From Saccharina japonica (taxonomy: Eukaryota; Sar; Phaeophyceae; Laminariales; Laminariaceae), in assembly GCA_008828725.1 (NCBI GenBank), contig MEHQ01001556.1, positions 45,891 to 109,890 on the forward strand: a stretch of DNA of 64,000 nt. Reading direction: 5' to 3'. The notes beneath the pieces were generated by a model. It had not been told where the DNA came from. It saw nothing but the letters and a program-made list of their open reading frames with translations, and did not search any database. Positions 26,201 through 38,642 of the stretch are shown one piece after another. Both the position numbers and the translations under genes were made by a program. The first letter of the stretch is position 1, and every line of letters begins with the position of its first letter.

Positions 26201-28193
26201 CGCCTCCGAAAATAATAAGGGAAGTGGGGTGAGGCAATGCGGCAAACCAAAGAAACAACGAAAACAAAAAGTAGCGTCCGAGAGGAACGGCAGCCCAGCA
26301 ACGGTGGCGGCGGCAGGGGTATGACCGCAGTGCCGCAGCTGCAATCCCACGACCGCAAGCAGCAGCACCGGTGGCTGCAGCTACGTGGCGGCAGCCGCAG
26401 CAGCAGCGGCAGCCCCAGCAGCAGCGGCAGCAGCAACAGCGGCAGCAGCAGCAGCAGCAACAGCAGCAGAGCAGCAGCAGAGCAGCAGAAGCAACAGCTT
26501 CCGTTTTTGCTTTTTTCGATTTTGCGTCCAACTATTCTTGTCGTCGTGTACTGCTCCTGCTCCTGCTGCCCACGACCTACGCGCGACACCGCGCCGGAAC
26601 GCTCCGCTCCAAGCCCGCCCAGCGCCCGACATATATAGACCGTGGCGGCGCGCCGCCGCTGCTGCTAGTGCTGCTAGTGCTGCTACCGCAGTGTGGTGAA
26701 ATTGAAATGATACACGGCGATCTGTCATCCTGTCGCGCTCTACAAGCAAGGCGGTACGAGTACGCCTCCACACGACTCGTACGAGTAACTCGTACGAGTA
26801 GTTCATCTGAACAGCGCATCCTCCACGACACCAAGCCGGCGAGAGCGTACCGTAGCGAGTCCGCCGGCGCCCCGTTAGCAAAACCCAGCACCGCTTGTCC
26901 GTATCATACTGTAGCACACCTCCCGAGCCTCTGTACTCCCACCGGTTGTTGTGTTGTGTAGAGCAAGCAGCAAGGTTGGGGCCTATGGGAGACATCTTGG
27001 AGACATCTCCCATAATTTGGTGCGTTCTGCGTCGGTAGAATGCTCGGTGCGTGTAGGCCAATCAAACTGAGAGACGAAAGTTACCGTAATTTTTGATCAA
27101 AAACATACTTCTCTAAAGTAAATTTTTGGCGTTTTTTCAAAAAATTACCTCAAATCCTCCCTTCGGCAGAATTGTTAGAGAAGTAAAAGTAAAAAAAAAA
27201 AAAAACGCAAACACTCTAATAACAAAAAAACAAAATGAGATAAAATTGCGTAGAAAATAATCGACATATACTCGTGGGAAATGGAATGATTTGTGTCTCT
27301 CATCGTGATTCTACTGTAACCCGGTGTAGTTCTGAAGGTACCTTACATTTTCACAGATAAAATCGGAGCCTTTGTAACGAAGTCAGATGCCAATCAATGC
27401 CATTAATTTTTGCAGCAACCTGCCCTTTTGAGAGCGTGATGTTGAATGACAACGCTTGATCATCATCCCGCTCGCATCCACGGTTCATGGGGAGGTATTC
27501 AACGGTGAGTACGAAGGGCGAGGGGCGTTAAAGTCGACCCTCTCACCACAGCAGCACTGTGAAATGTAGAGAGCACCTACACCGTCAATACTCACTCGGG
27601 TAGATGTCGCGCGAAGCAACATGGAACTCGGCGATGCAAAGGGCCGACAAAATGTTTCTCCTGTTGATACTACTCCATTTTTTTCAAAAAGCCACTGCTT
27701 TGTGTTTGTGACTACCACCCCCCCCCTGTCAAGATTTAAATAAAGGCTCGACATGCCACCCAAGATACAAGAATTTACCTACTTCTCGCTCCTCTCTCTC
27801 TGCCCCCGCACGCGTTCGCGGCGGGGTAAGCGAGGGGGACGAAGGGCGAGGGGCGTCGGAGCCGATCCTCGAAGAGAGCGCCCGAAGAAATGAAAGAACT
27901 TTCGAGATATTGAGTTGCCGAGATTCCGATACTGAGGCCGGCCCGCAATTAAAATGATTTATTGTGGGAGCTCCAGGGTTGAATCCACATCAATATATAT
28001 ATATATATGTCTATACGTTCTTGTCATAAACGGGGCGAATTAATATAATAATCTCAAACAATCGCGAGAAGCTGCGCGCAGTGTTAAGCTTTTTGACGGT
28101 GCCTCCACATTTCGGAACAGCTCAAGGCATCCTGATAAATGTACCTTGGTGCGGAAAATGTGTTGGAAATATTTAGATATTGCTCCAGATGGA

Positions 28194-28553
28194 CTACAAA
28201 GATGCAGAGCCCCGCAAATCATCTCGCATCAAAAGTATGAATACCTGTCCCCGTTTGGGGAGCTTGAAAAACCGGCGCTCCTTCTGTACGCGGTAGCGAA
28301 CCGCTACCTTGTCGCGCGCACTCGCTTTCGGAGGAGCGCTCGGTACAGTCACTTCTTCGTCGGACGCTCCATCATCGCAATAGTCCGCCGACAGGCCAGG
28401 CTCAGCGGTGCCTGCACCCTCGGCCCTGCCATCGGCACCGGCACCGTCGATGGCGATGGGTTGATGCGCCATGGGTTGTGGAAGACCTCTCTCTGTGTGT
28501 GCGTGGTGGTACTGCTCGGGGACGCCGAGACATACGCACCCCGTACCAAACAA
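28194..28553 (-). CDS. Unrecognised open frame just inside the 28.68-kb terminus
   Basis: 119 codons. A likely start is the ATG within the frame at about 28,472 (MAHQPIAIDGAGADG), followed by an acidic stretch and a basic one (KVAVRYRVQKERRFFKLPKR). Its place next to a transposon end suggests the first exon of a transposase, but no zinc finger or catalytic motif is visible and no continuation was found. Confidence 0.25.
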   Translation of the reverse strand: MFGTGCVCLGVPEQYHHAHTERGLPQPMAHQPIAIDGAGADGRAEGAGTAEPGLSADYCDDGASDEEVTVPSAPPKASARDKVAVRYRVQKERRFFKLPKRGQVFILLMRDDLRGSASL

Positions 28554-28593
28554 GCCTTCCTACAAGCAAGGAAACCCAAAAAACAAAAATAGT

Positions 28594-28682
28594 TGGATAG
28601 TTGGCACCGCCGCAACTAATTAAAAAAAACTAGCAAACTAATAACTAGCTGGCAACTATTTGTCAGCCAACTCCCAGCCCTA
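28594..28682 (-). mobile_element. hAT-like terminus (right-facing end)
   Basis: It ends CAGCCAACTCCCAGCCCTA, the inverse of the 14,794 end, with AACTAATAACTAGCTGGC further in. The 8 bases outside it are GGAATTTA; those outside the 14,794 end are GGAAATTT. The two ends could bound one 13.9-kb element or belong to two separate insertions. Confidence 0.5.
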
Positions 28683-29499
28683 GGAATTTATCTGAAACTA
28701 AACTTTAATTGGACATCGGTAAAAACTGAGTATTACAAAAGTACGAAAATACGAAAAGACGACATTAATACGAAAACACGAACATACACAAATACACAAA
28801 TACGCAAATACGCAAAAATCACAGGGAACATCGGGGAACCCGAAAACGCGTGCAAAGGCGCGCACGCCATGAAGGTTGAACTGCCACAAATCGCGACACC
28901 CCACCGCCGACACCACCACACCGGGGTGTAAATAATTACTCCCACCGGTATGGAACTTGCGGATATGGAGCCTTCCCCAGCCGAATAGGCGCAACTTATA
29001 TGCACATCCGGTCCGCCGTCCACAGACGGTATCCCCGAAGCTTCAGTCAGTATTGCGCATTCCGTGGCTGGTCATCAGTCGGCCGCCGGTTCAGCTTTGT
29101 TTGGCTGCCCATCCTGCCGTCGATGCTACGCTGGAGCCAGCACCGTCGAGAGCCGCCAGAAAATTATTTCCTCCGGTGGCGACGGCACTGTTAGTCGGCA
29201 CAGTTCGCCGCACAATAATCGACGTAGCGGAGGAAGCAAGCCACAAGGTCTCCCCCATGTGGCAGTTGAGTGTCTCTTCACTGTGCGTACAAAGTAAACA
29301 ATATATATGTACCTTGTGCACGAAAACGCGGGTTTGTGCTGTTAATTCACGCACTGCCTGCAGTGGTGTCGTTAGTGAAGTGGTACCCCGAGAAAAGTAA
29401 AAACGAACGTACGAATCCGAGGTTTTGTACGATTTATTAATACGGTGCACCGTGCAGAAACAGCAGTTGTGAACAGATTTGCCTACGGGGATTGGAACC

Positions 29500-29840
29500 G
29501 CACACCTTAGAATAAACCGTTCAACGGAAAACGGCATCGGACCGCACCGTAGTGTGTATGGCAGCACTGAACCGCACCGTAGAATTTACTACTCTTAAAA
29601 ACCGCACCGAACCGCCCTGTTGGATCTCTCCCTTATGAAAACCGCAACGAACCGCATCGTATTTCGTTTTTGCAAAACCGTACCGAACCGCACCGCAAGA
29701 TGTTATATATCAGCACCGAACCGCTACGTAGGATTTATATGATATGAAAACCGCACCGCACCGCACCGTAATACTTACCTCTTCTTCAAACCGCCCAGCA
29801 CCAGACCGTTTCATTTCGGATTACAAAAAACCGCACTGTG
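29500..29840. repeat. ACCGCACCG minisatellite
   Basis: GAACCGCACCGTA-type motifs recur every 40-50 bases with AAAACCGCACCGAACCGC between them, from 29,500 to 29,840. Units are degenerate and no frame is conserved. Confidence 0.6.
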
Positions 29841-30047
29841 CACGAACGGTAAAGCGTAGAGAACCCTGCTATTATTAATATGCAAACCACGTGCAGCGCA
29901 GACTGAACGCTGGTCCCAGTGACGTACTTTGGGAGTCCCTGGAGTACCAGGGTCTGAAATAACTGGGTACTCGCGAGTACTTGTAGTACTACAACTGTAC
30001 GAAAAAGCGAAAAATGAATGAGCACTCGAGAGCAAATATATGGAGTA

Positions 30048-31238
30048 CCGTAATCATGCGAAAGTTCGCACCCATCGGAAGGTTGGCACCCATCGAAGAG
30101 ATAGCACCGAGGTGCGATAAAAAACACAAGGTAGAAACATTTAATCGTGTTTTCGCACCCCCATCGGGGAGATCGCACCCCGGTGCTATCTGTCAGACGT
30201 AAATAGAAGGTCAGCGGCCAAAACCAGGTATACCTGGTCCGTTTGCGGCCAAAAACAGGTACATACTTAAAATCAAGTTAAAAACGCACTCCACGTGCCC
30301 TGCCATTGGTCCAAAACTCGTTGCACCTGCTTTTGCCTCTATAAAAACCAGGTATGCCTGATTTTGTCTACTCTGCTTGACTTTCACTTTTTTTTGGTCG
30401 TTTTTAAGCCAATCAGAGGCCCTTCATAGTTCCACCCTATGCCCCCTAAACAAATGCCGACGTAGGCGGAGACCCCCTCCTCCCTTCGCCCCTCGCACCA
30501 CACGCCACACTCGAGCGACACACATATCTGCCTGCACACCTACGCCTTGCCTACGCCGAAAAAATACGAGATAGAAGGCTCCCCTTCGGGATTGTGGTTG
30601 ACTTGAAATACCAGGGGTGTCGCAATCTGAGAAGGGAGAATACAGAAGCAGGCGTTCGTTCCTTGTACTATTAATAGCAACTACTCGTATACGAAGCCAC
30701 CGGGCGAGCACGAAGAACAAGAAAACACTCTACTTTGCGTTACAAGGAACGGCAGGTTCGTGGGGTGCGTTTTTAACTTGATTTTAGCATGTACCTGTTT
30801 TTGGCCCCGAACGGACCCGGTGTACCTGTTTTTGGCCGCTGCCCTAAATATAGTTTTGATGGCCACCGCAGCGGGTCTGTAGTAGGTAATATTCTCTTTT
30901 ATGTCATACTCCGATGAGATATCACCAGTGCGCCACTCCTCTCAAGCATACTTTACCAACGCATGGTAGGTCAAGTCGTTTTAGTTAGGTTTGAGTCATG
31001 TACGCAGCACCGTTGCCCCAGTACGGCCCGGTTTACTTCGATTCAGCAGCGCACCCATCGGAGAGATCGCACCGGGGGTGCGCCAAAATAGGAAAATGGC
31101 ATGATTTAATTGTGTTTCCGCACCCCCATCGGGGAAAACGCACCCATCGGAGAGATAGCACCGGGGTGCGATAAAAAATCAACGTAGAAACATTTAAAAA
31201 CGCGATCGCACCCGGTGCGAACCTTCGCATGATTACGG
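30048..31238. mobile_element. Deletion derivative of the pogo/Tigger-like element, with an insertion
   Basis: Ends read CCGTAATCATGCGAAAGTTC and its inverted partner (CGCATGATTACGG at 31238), flanked by TA at 30046-30047 and 31239-31240. Both sub-terminal regions match the 20-kb element (GATAGCACCGAGGTGCGATA, CACCGCAGCGGGTCTG, GCACCCCCATCGGGG). The transposase gene is gone. Removing the 636-bp insert at 30,209-30,844 leaves about 555 bp, a MITE-sized derivative. Confidence 0.82.
30209..30844. mobile_element. MULE-like non-autonomous TIR element, copy A, nested in the pogo derivative
   Basis: Long inverted ends: GTCAGCGGCCAAAACCAGGT at the left against GGGCAGCGGCCAAAAACAGG read from the right. 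The similarity extends about 80 bases inward to TAAAATCAAGTTAAAAACGC. Flanking 9-mers TAAATAGAA and TAAATATAG agree at 7 of 9 positions, consistent with an aged 9-bp duplication as made by Mutator-like elements. The intact pogo copy has the unoccupied site near 20,176. No transposase is encoded. Confidence 0.7.
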
Positions 31239-34002
31239 TACCATTAAAATAAAAGCTGATGTGACTGAGAGTACCCATGAACAGGGAGTGCCTGGACTGC
31301 CAAACTGAAACAAATGAGTATGCACCCGCCAGCGCTCGGAGTACTAAACAGTGCAAACATGTCGAAGAACTCGCGGTTACCTTCGGACACGAAAATCCTG
31401 ACATTACCGAGTATACTCGCGGGTATATCTGGAGTACCAAACAATACAAAATGACTGAGTTCTCGCGAGAACGTGGGGTAACTAATACTTGCTGCGTGCT
31501 CTCGCGAGTCACCTGATAACCGAAACAGCTTACCTTAATCGAATGACTGAGCACTCGCGAGTTGTACATTATTTTACAACTTAGTTTGCGACCGAAGGAT
31601 ACTGTTTGCTTCTAACACGGGGTTTGTCGGAAGCGCGAGCGGCAACGACCCGCTTCCCGCCGACCGGACATTAATATATATATGTGTGGCGGTATTTCCT
31701 CGTTTTGTGATATTGATTCGCAATTGTAACTACAGTAGAAACCTGTACTGTACCACTACACACAGCGCTTGTGTGAAGTACTCAGTCAATAGTTACCGGG
31801 GAATACACACAGCGATCGTTTTGATTGACTGAGTCGATTGAATACCAGGGGAGCTGAAATGACTGAGTACTAGCGAGTACCAACCTAAACATTGTACCAA
31901 AAGACTGGCTGAGTATACGCGCGAGTATTTAGATTAGAACCATAGCTGAAACGACTGAGGATTCGCGAATTATATAGAATACCGTACCCTGAAAGGACAG
32001 AGTAGTCGCCAATACCCGATATACCAACCGCTGAATAAATGACGATGTACCTCGCGGGTACCTTCTGTAAAACAAATACCCTTGAAATGACTGCGTATAC
32101 TCGCGACTACCTGGTGTTGCTAAATGTATTATGCCTGAGTATTTGCGAGCACCTGGAGTAACAACAAAAACGCTGATATGAATGACTAAGCACCCGCGAG
32201 TCAAAACTTATTGCAGTACTCTTGCGACCGAAGGATGCATTGATGTGTTTCATTGACCCGTACACGGAGTTTGTCGGCTATGCGAGGCGCGGATTGGGAC
32301 TCCGCCCTGAACCGCTACCCGCCGCCCCGACTATGATAAACGTGTGGCTGTAGGTTCTCAATGAAACCTCAACAGGCTAGAAGTACGGAGATCCAAAGAG
32401 CAACCCATATGCTGGATTTAATTCCAACTGTCACGAGCCGGGTCCAGCAAGAAGCACATCATCTCACCGTCGGGCAATATAACCACGAATACCCTGTTTT
32501 TTTCGAAGTTGAACATATGCACATGACCGCTCATACTAGGGCAACACATCAGTGAAGATATTGTTGGCTTTATATTTCGAGATATATGACAATTCTTGGT
32601 ATCTCTTGGAGTGGCGCTATTTGGCACCAGTGCCTGGCTGAGATTACCTCCACAACGTTTATCTTATACAGTGTGAATTGAGGCGATACATACGTCAATA
32701 TGCCGAGTAATTCGACCCTAAACGTCTTGACAAGATCAGATCAACATGGGAAAGACGTCCATGCCACAGTTTTGTGTTCTGCGACCCTAATATGCGGTGT
32801 CAATAAACGTCTGTCAACGTACTGTCGAACAATCAGTGTATTCATAAACAATGATTAGACCCTCAAGAAGAAACTTACCTGTTTAAGAATATTGTTTGCG
32901 GCATGGGTTTCAAGAGTTTTGAAAGCAACCCTTGCATGGTTGTTCTTCGCGGAAGTATTAAAACAAGTGACGCCTGTCCTTTTTTCGTTTTTTTCGGTAG
33001 ACGGTTAGTATCAAAGATAATAAACTAACCTTCGAAACAACTTCAAATTTAGCCTCAAAACAAAACAAAGTAGAGAAAAAAGGCATTATGAGCAGACCTA
33101 CACATGCTGCAACATGCAGACAGGTCGTTGACCTATCTGCTACCCCGCGTAGCATCGGGGGAACCATACATCTTCCTCATGTGCGTTGTTTGGAATGGGG
33201 ATAAGGTAAAATCACCTACCCTCTCGCAAAGGATATCTTGCACGGACCAGAGTCCCGGATGCCTGATCCGTGGTGCAATACATACCTCCCAAACAACTTT
33301 CTACTTTTGATTCGAGGTAACCACGATAGAAATCGCCCACCTGGTCGATTAACAGGTAATGTGTACGAGACTAAAACTGCGTCCAACTGTGAGTTATTTG
33401 TTACGCGAACACGGTTATGAGTGACCGGAAGTTGTTGTGGATCCACATGTTGTACTTGGGCAATATTCGTATCGAGTTCCGATAAGTAATGCTTACAACA
33501 TACAGTGTCAATACGGCAGCAACGAAAACAGACGACAGACGCCCCGGTAATTAGAAAGAGACGTACAACCCCCGTGGCACGTTAACTGGAATGTCTTGCA
33601 AAACAAACGGCCATCATAGCCTTCACAAGGAATTGCCTCATCTATACCTGAACTCCTCATGTAAAACAATACGGTTCACGAGACTTCAGTAGCAAATCAA
33701 GGTTATTAGGCCTCTGTAATCGACAACACCGAACGGTTGTAGTGATCATCTGGGTCTCCGGATATCCGTGCTTGATACCAAGCATCCCGTCTTACCTGCA
33801 TAATCTTCCTCCGGTAGATGTGTACCATGTTCTTTAGGACGCTCCTGGCTCCGATGAGATATGTGCCTTACTCAAACACAGGTTTTGGAGGAGACTATAA
33901 GCGCTACCCGATGAACAATATCACGGCATGGCTTTACACTGCGAAGACCGACGAAGTTGGGTTATGGAGCCCGATATTTAGGAAAACGTTTAAACGAACA
34001 AG

Positions 34003-34056
34003 TGCTACCTCTATCGAAGCATGCGTCTGGATACGCGTTCTACGATAGAGGTAGCA
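34003..34056. other. Strong hairpin
   Basis: TGCTACCTCTATCG and its exact inverse CGATAGAGGTAGCA enclose 26 bases in which ATGCGT and ACGCGT can also pair (one G-T), so almost the whole 54 bases fold into one stem. It is made by the meeting of two SINE-like fragments in opposite orientation. Confidence 0.7.
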
Positions 34057-34280
34057 AGTTTTGCCCGATTTTTTTTCTGGATGGCCGGGCTCCTTAACCC
34101 CAAATCGTCCGACTTTCATTTTGGGTTGCAACGTTCCCCCCAGGATTTTGGGTCGTGGGATTGTTCACCGGGTAGCAATTTTACTTGATTTAGAAATCTA
34201 TTTTTATTATAAGGAGCTCTTCAAGTGAGCAGCTGAGCAAAAACACGGTGCACCTCTACCGTTGCATGTGTTTGCCGTGG
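34040..34280 (-). repeat. SINE-like dispersed repeat, copy 2
   Basis: It shares CCGGGCTCCTTAACCCCAAA and ACACGGTGCACCTCTACCG with the 4.1- and 42.1-kb copies; the middle is AT-rich and diverged. The preceding bases 34,003-34,030 repeat the far end of the family (GTGCTACCTCTATCGAAGCA), so a second fragment abuts it. Confidence 0.45.
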
Positions 34281-35800
34281 CTTTCGTATGACATCATGTA
34301 TCATGGTTATCGGTGTTAGCTGGCCCCCTTAAATATGTTCCGGGACAGAGAAGAGCGCAAACCGAGCGCCCAAGTCTGCGCTAAAGAGATTGGGTAACAC
34401 TCGCGGTGACTCATTTGCCGTTACGTTACGAAGCGCGGTAGCGCCCGACAACGAGCAAGTGTAACCTTGTAGCTTGTCGAGCTATGTTGTACTGATAACC
34501 TAGCCGCTGGTAGAAACTCAACAAGCAGGGTTTTAATAGCTGTAATACCTGGCTATAAGTCGCCGTTTCCAGCAGTATACACACCCATCAACTACCTGCT
34601 TCTAGCGCAGCACCCCCGGACAGCGCCTGTGCTCTTTTTACACCCATGTTTTATGCCTAGCGTCAACTCGATTTTCGTATATAATAATATCCATTTGTAT
34701 AAACAACTATACATTTACGCAAACCAGGGTCGGTCGTTAATTATGAGTGGACCCGTGAGGCAACTCTTCTTGGTGTCAAATGACGCAACTTTCGAATGAC
34801 AGCTTCGAATTAGTTTCTAGCTTTTCACGTTTTGCTGGCAGCAGCACGACTAGTCTATAGTCCATACTGTTGTTTGTCAGCAACGACGACAACGCACGGC
34901 AGAGCATGGCCGGCATTTGAACAGCAGCAGTGCTTCTCCGCTAACTGCTTTGCCGGAGAAACATTTTCATACAGGTCATCCGACAGAGTTGATGATGTGC
35001 ATCAGCAGCACAGCACGATCAATTGCTGCCATAGCGCATGCCTAAGTACTGTCGCTGCGGGCGCGGGAGCTACGCGCAACAGCAACCGCAACGGACGGAA
35101 GCAGCAGATGCATTGGTGCGCAACGACATGATGTAGTTGCTCGATGGCCGGCATTTGTACAGCACCACACCAGGGGGGCACCAGCATTTAGACGCGCAAG
35201 GTAGAAGAGCTAATGATGTATAGCTGCACAACCGACATTGTGTGGGCGTGGAGAGAGACACCATCATACAGACAATCAGACAGAGCTCATGTCGTACTGC
35301 TGCTGCTGTACTGTAGCACAGCAAGCAGCAAAACTCAATCAATTTCTGCTACGGTAGCGCAGAGGGGGAAGGAGTATGTCTACCGGGATGGAACCGCTGT
35401 ATTTCGTGATCATACGCGTACGCGTTTATTGCTACACTGTTGCTGTACAAATCACAGACCTACAGGTAGTGGTAGTAGTGCTGTAGCGTTGTTACTTGCC
35501 CGGTGAATATCTTGCTATTTTTTGCAATTTCCATCTGCGCAAGAGATACGTTGTTTTTGCACTAATAGTTTACAGAAACTCACGGGAAATCCTCTCTAAA
35601 TATTTGCGTCAAGAAAGTAAACAAGTCGAACCGTATATATGTGTACGTACTAAGTACGCGGCAGGGTACATACGAGTAGCATACAATACGTAGACCGCCC
35701 CCATGTACGAGTGTGCCTTCGTTGTCTCTTCGGGTTTGATGAAAAAACAGGTACACATTGTCAAATCGTCCATGGACCAGCATACATACCCTGGTTGACC

Positions 35801-37690
35801 ACAGTACAGGCTGCCGATCTGAATCGGTTGTTGCTACTCCGCTAATGCCTATTTACTTTGTACGGGGGGGGCATTACCTTACTACTGCTGTGCGTTTCTT
35901 GCGTCGGCCGCATTTGGACGGTTTGCGGTAGGCTAGCGTTTAATATACTGTAAAATTGCAACAATGTGGCCACACTATTAATAATTCCCCACAACTTGCA
36001 AGATTGGACAGTACAGGCTGCCGCTCTGTATTGTTTGTTGCTGCTCTGCTACTGCTGATTCACTGCGTACGAGGGGGGCACTACCTTACTACTGCTTTGC
36101 TTTTCTTGCGTTCCCCGCATTTGGACGGTTTGCTGTAGTATTCTGGTACGCTTTCAACGGTCATTAAAATCAAGTATTGAACTAGTTGAGGCCTCCTGCC
36201 CCGAAGCAGGGGGGCCTCGCCCGGGATAAATCACCCCGTGCTGAGTGCATACTCAGCGCGGTGGCGATCCCGGCCGTTGAAGACTACAAACGCAGAAACT
36301 ACTGTTACTTACCTGTCAGCTGGGCGGGTGGGATGGTCAGAATTGGTTATGAAAAGCCTCAATGGTTTGGCTTTTGGTCGCCTTGGAAGAGAAGGATCTC
36401 GTGTGCTACATCATGACCCAGTAGTTTCGGTTTCTTCAAGTGAAACCACATCGCTGCGATCACGTAGTTCCATTTGGTTGACTCCCTATTTTACTGTAGT
36501 ATTCTTGTACGCTTTCAACGATCATTTGAAGTATGTATGGGAATAGTTGAGGCCTCTTGCCCCAGCCAGTGGTCCTACCCATACTTTCTTGGGCTCTTTA
36601 ACTATCTGTTGACCATTTCACTGGGGTTAGAAAACTATTTCCTGTCCATTGTATGACGCAAACTTGCAGTACAACACATCTACCGCGGAATGTACGCGGA
36701 AAAGCCTTCATGAAAGGCTGGGCAGTGGTAAATCGAATCCGTCATGGGCTGCAGAGGCGAGTGACCGCTCTCCTCGACGGCCGAGTGCTTCGAGTGTCGT
36801 CGGTTTCTCCTTCCATTATGCTCAGAATTATTTATCAAAAGCCTCGATGGTTTGTCTTTTGGTCGCCTTGGAAGAGAATGCTCTCGTGTGCTACATCATG
36901 ACCCAGTAGTTTCGGTTTCTACAGGTGGGACCATATCCCTACGATCACGTAGTGCCATTTGTTTGACTCCCGATTTTAATGTAGTATTCTTGTACGCTTT
37001 CAACGATCATTTAAAATATGTACTGGATTAGTTGAGGCCTCCTGCCCCAGCCAGTTGTCCTACCCATACTTTCTCTGGCTCTTGAACTATCCGTTGACCA
37101 TATGGCTGGGGTTAAATAACAATTTCCTGTCCATTGTATGACCCCAACTTGCAGTACAACACCTCTACCGCGGAATGTACGCGGAAAAGCCTTCATGGAA
37201 GGCTGGGCAGTGGTAAATCGAATTCGTCATGGGCTGCAAACGCGGGTGACCGCTCTCCTCGACGGCCGAGAGCTTCGAGTGTCGTCGGCGTCTCCTTCCG
37301 TTATGCTCAGAATTGTTTATCAAAAGCCTCGATGGTTTGTCTTTTGGTCGCCTTGGAAGAGAATGCTCTCGTGTGCTACATCATGACCCAGTAGTTTCGG
37401 TTTCTACAGGTGGAACCACATCCCTACGATCACGTAGTTCCATTTGGTTTACTCCCGTTTTTACTGTAGTCTAGCGTTTAACATACTGTAAAATTGCAAC
37501 AATGTGGCCACACATCATGACCTAGTTGTTTCGGTTTCGACAAGTGGACCCACATCCCTACCATCACGTAGTTCCATTTGGTTGACTTCCGATTTTACTG
37601 TAGGCTAGAGTTTAAGATACTGTAAAATTTCAACAATGTGGCCACACTATTAATAATCCCCCATACAACTGCACGATTGGGCGGACTAGA
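35801..37690. repeat. Composite tandem repeat region
   Basis: ACAGTACAGGCTGCCG occurs at 35,801 and 36,008 (a 207-bp duplication). TGTAAAATTGCAACAATGTG with GGCCACAC occurs near 35,950, 37,486 and, slightly changed, 37,620. Between them GTATTCTTGTACGCTTTCAA starts units at 36,499 and 36,984 (485 bp apart), and a shorter one at 36,137. Units 2 and 3 are about 93% alike. Confidence 0.8.
36653..36901 (+). CDS. Repeated small open frame in the 485-bp units (probably not a gene)
   Basis: 82 codons, ending PRWFVFWSPWKRMLSCATS. The same frame is open in the next unit (37,138-37,386) and its last part in unit 1 (ending at 36,416). A second overlapping frame in another register is also open in both units. 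Differences between units 2 and 3 mostly change the amino acid, arguing against purifying selection. Listed because it is duplicated intact. Confidence 0.2.
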   Translation: MTQTCSTTHLPRNVRGKAFMKGWAVVNRIRHGLQRRVTALLDGRVLRVSSVSPSIMLRIIYQKPRWFVFWSPWKRMLSCATS

Positions 37691-38642
37691 CCAAACTCAA
37701 CTCCAAGCAAATTGTATCCGTGCAAGAATATCAACTTCCATTTTAGAACCACTCCAAAGGAAAGCCTTGTATATATGTACTTAATGTGTAGTGACAAGCA
37801 CTACTCAGATATGCGACAGAAAATGAAAGATAGAGCACACCGATCATGACAACAATAGATGTGTTCGAAACGTTCAATGTCCAACACCAGAGAAACGTAA
37901 CTACTGCTCTGATATTCATCGCTTGCGTGTATTTATTCCCCATCCTCTGATCGTACTCCACCACGCCCCATCCCGCCTAACCCCACCCGTCCGCCCACCA
38001 TTGAGCGGCTCACGTCCTCTGACCCATCATTGAGCGGAAACTCCTAGTCGTCCTTGACTACGCCATACATGTGTGATTTTTTCAATCCATTACAATAAAG
38101 AGGCAGACCGCTCTCACTAGGGTTGCTGTGAGCACACATGTGGCGCGAACGATCTTGGGATTTCTCGCAGTGGAAAGCCATGAACGCCGAACGAATGGAC
38201 GCCCCACCTTCGTTCGTGGTTTTAAAGAACGTGCCTTGCTGATACTTCTTCCTTCGGCGATACCGCTGCGTTGTGCGGACGTGCCGAAGTGCTGCTGGTA
38301 AATTCAATTGTTGCGTTCAGCCGTGTGGGTATGCATAGGGCGCTATGCTGGCCTGTGCAGTGGTTCTGCTGTGTCGCTGGAAGCAATATGTCGCCGACGA
38401 CAGGTTCCCGCGTTGGACGCGGTTTTCTGTCGCCACAATAGCGATTGGGTCCCTATAATGCTGTCCGCTGTTGCGTACGGATCCGACGTAGATTATAATA
38501 TTATCCCTCCCATAAACGTACGTGGCGTACATCTTCCACCGTTGCCCTCCAGAGCACAATCAAATCATGCAGTAGAACCGAAACGTAACTGATGAAACAA
38601 AACAGGCGAACCCGTGACACAATTACGCTGATTAACTGCTTG

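Larger units (their letters stand above)
23589..29499. other. No convincing gene; CAG-rich and GAGTACGAGTACG-rich DNA
   Basis: TACGAGTACGAG runs lie at 24,770-24,830. A CAG/GGCAGC-rich block at 26,380-26,480 is open in all frames. GAAGGGCGAGGGGCGT occurs twice, near 27,511 and 27,842. The frame near the 28.68-kb terminus is listed separately. Confidence 0.4.
29930..32225. repeat. Minisatellite built on palindromic CTCGCGAG, interrupted by the pogo derivative
   Basis: Degenerate units of about 50-60 bp read ATGACTGAGTACTCGCGAGT followed by ACCTGGAGTACCAAA-type text. They occur at 29,930-30,046 and again 31,240-32,220, with the transposon between. The core AGTACTCGCGAGTACT is self-complementary. 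Confidence 0.7.
32226..35800. other. No gene recognised
   Basis: Apart from the SINE-like copy and hairpin near 34.0-34.3 kb, only short frames occur. CAGCAG-containing DNA near 34,920-35,110 opens frames on both strands. Confidence 0.4.

Noticed and set aside
26371-27061. Several 130-226-codon frames, both strands
   Set aside because: Created by a CAG/GGCAGC-rich tract open in every frame; poly-Gln, poly-Ala, poly-Ser and poly-Leu forms all occur.
38044-38307. 87-codon minus-strand frame downstream of the kinase
   Set aside because: Basic, no domain, no splice link; may be 3' untranslated sequence of the receptor or chance.
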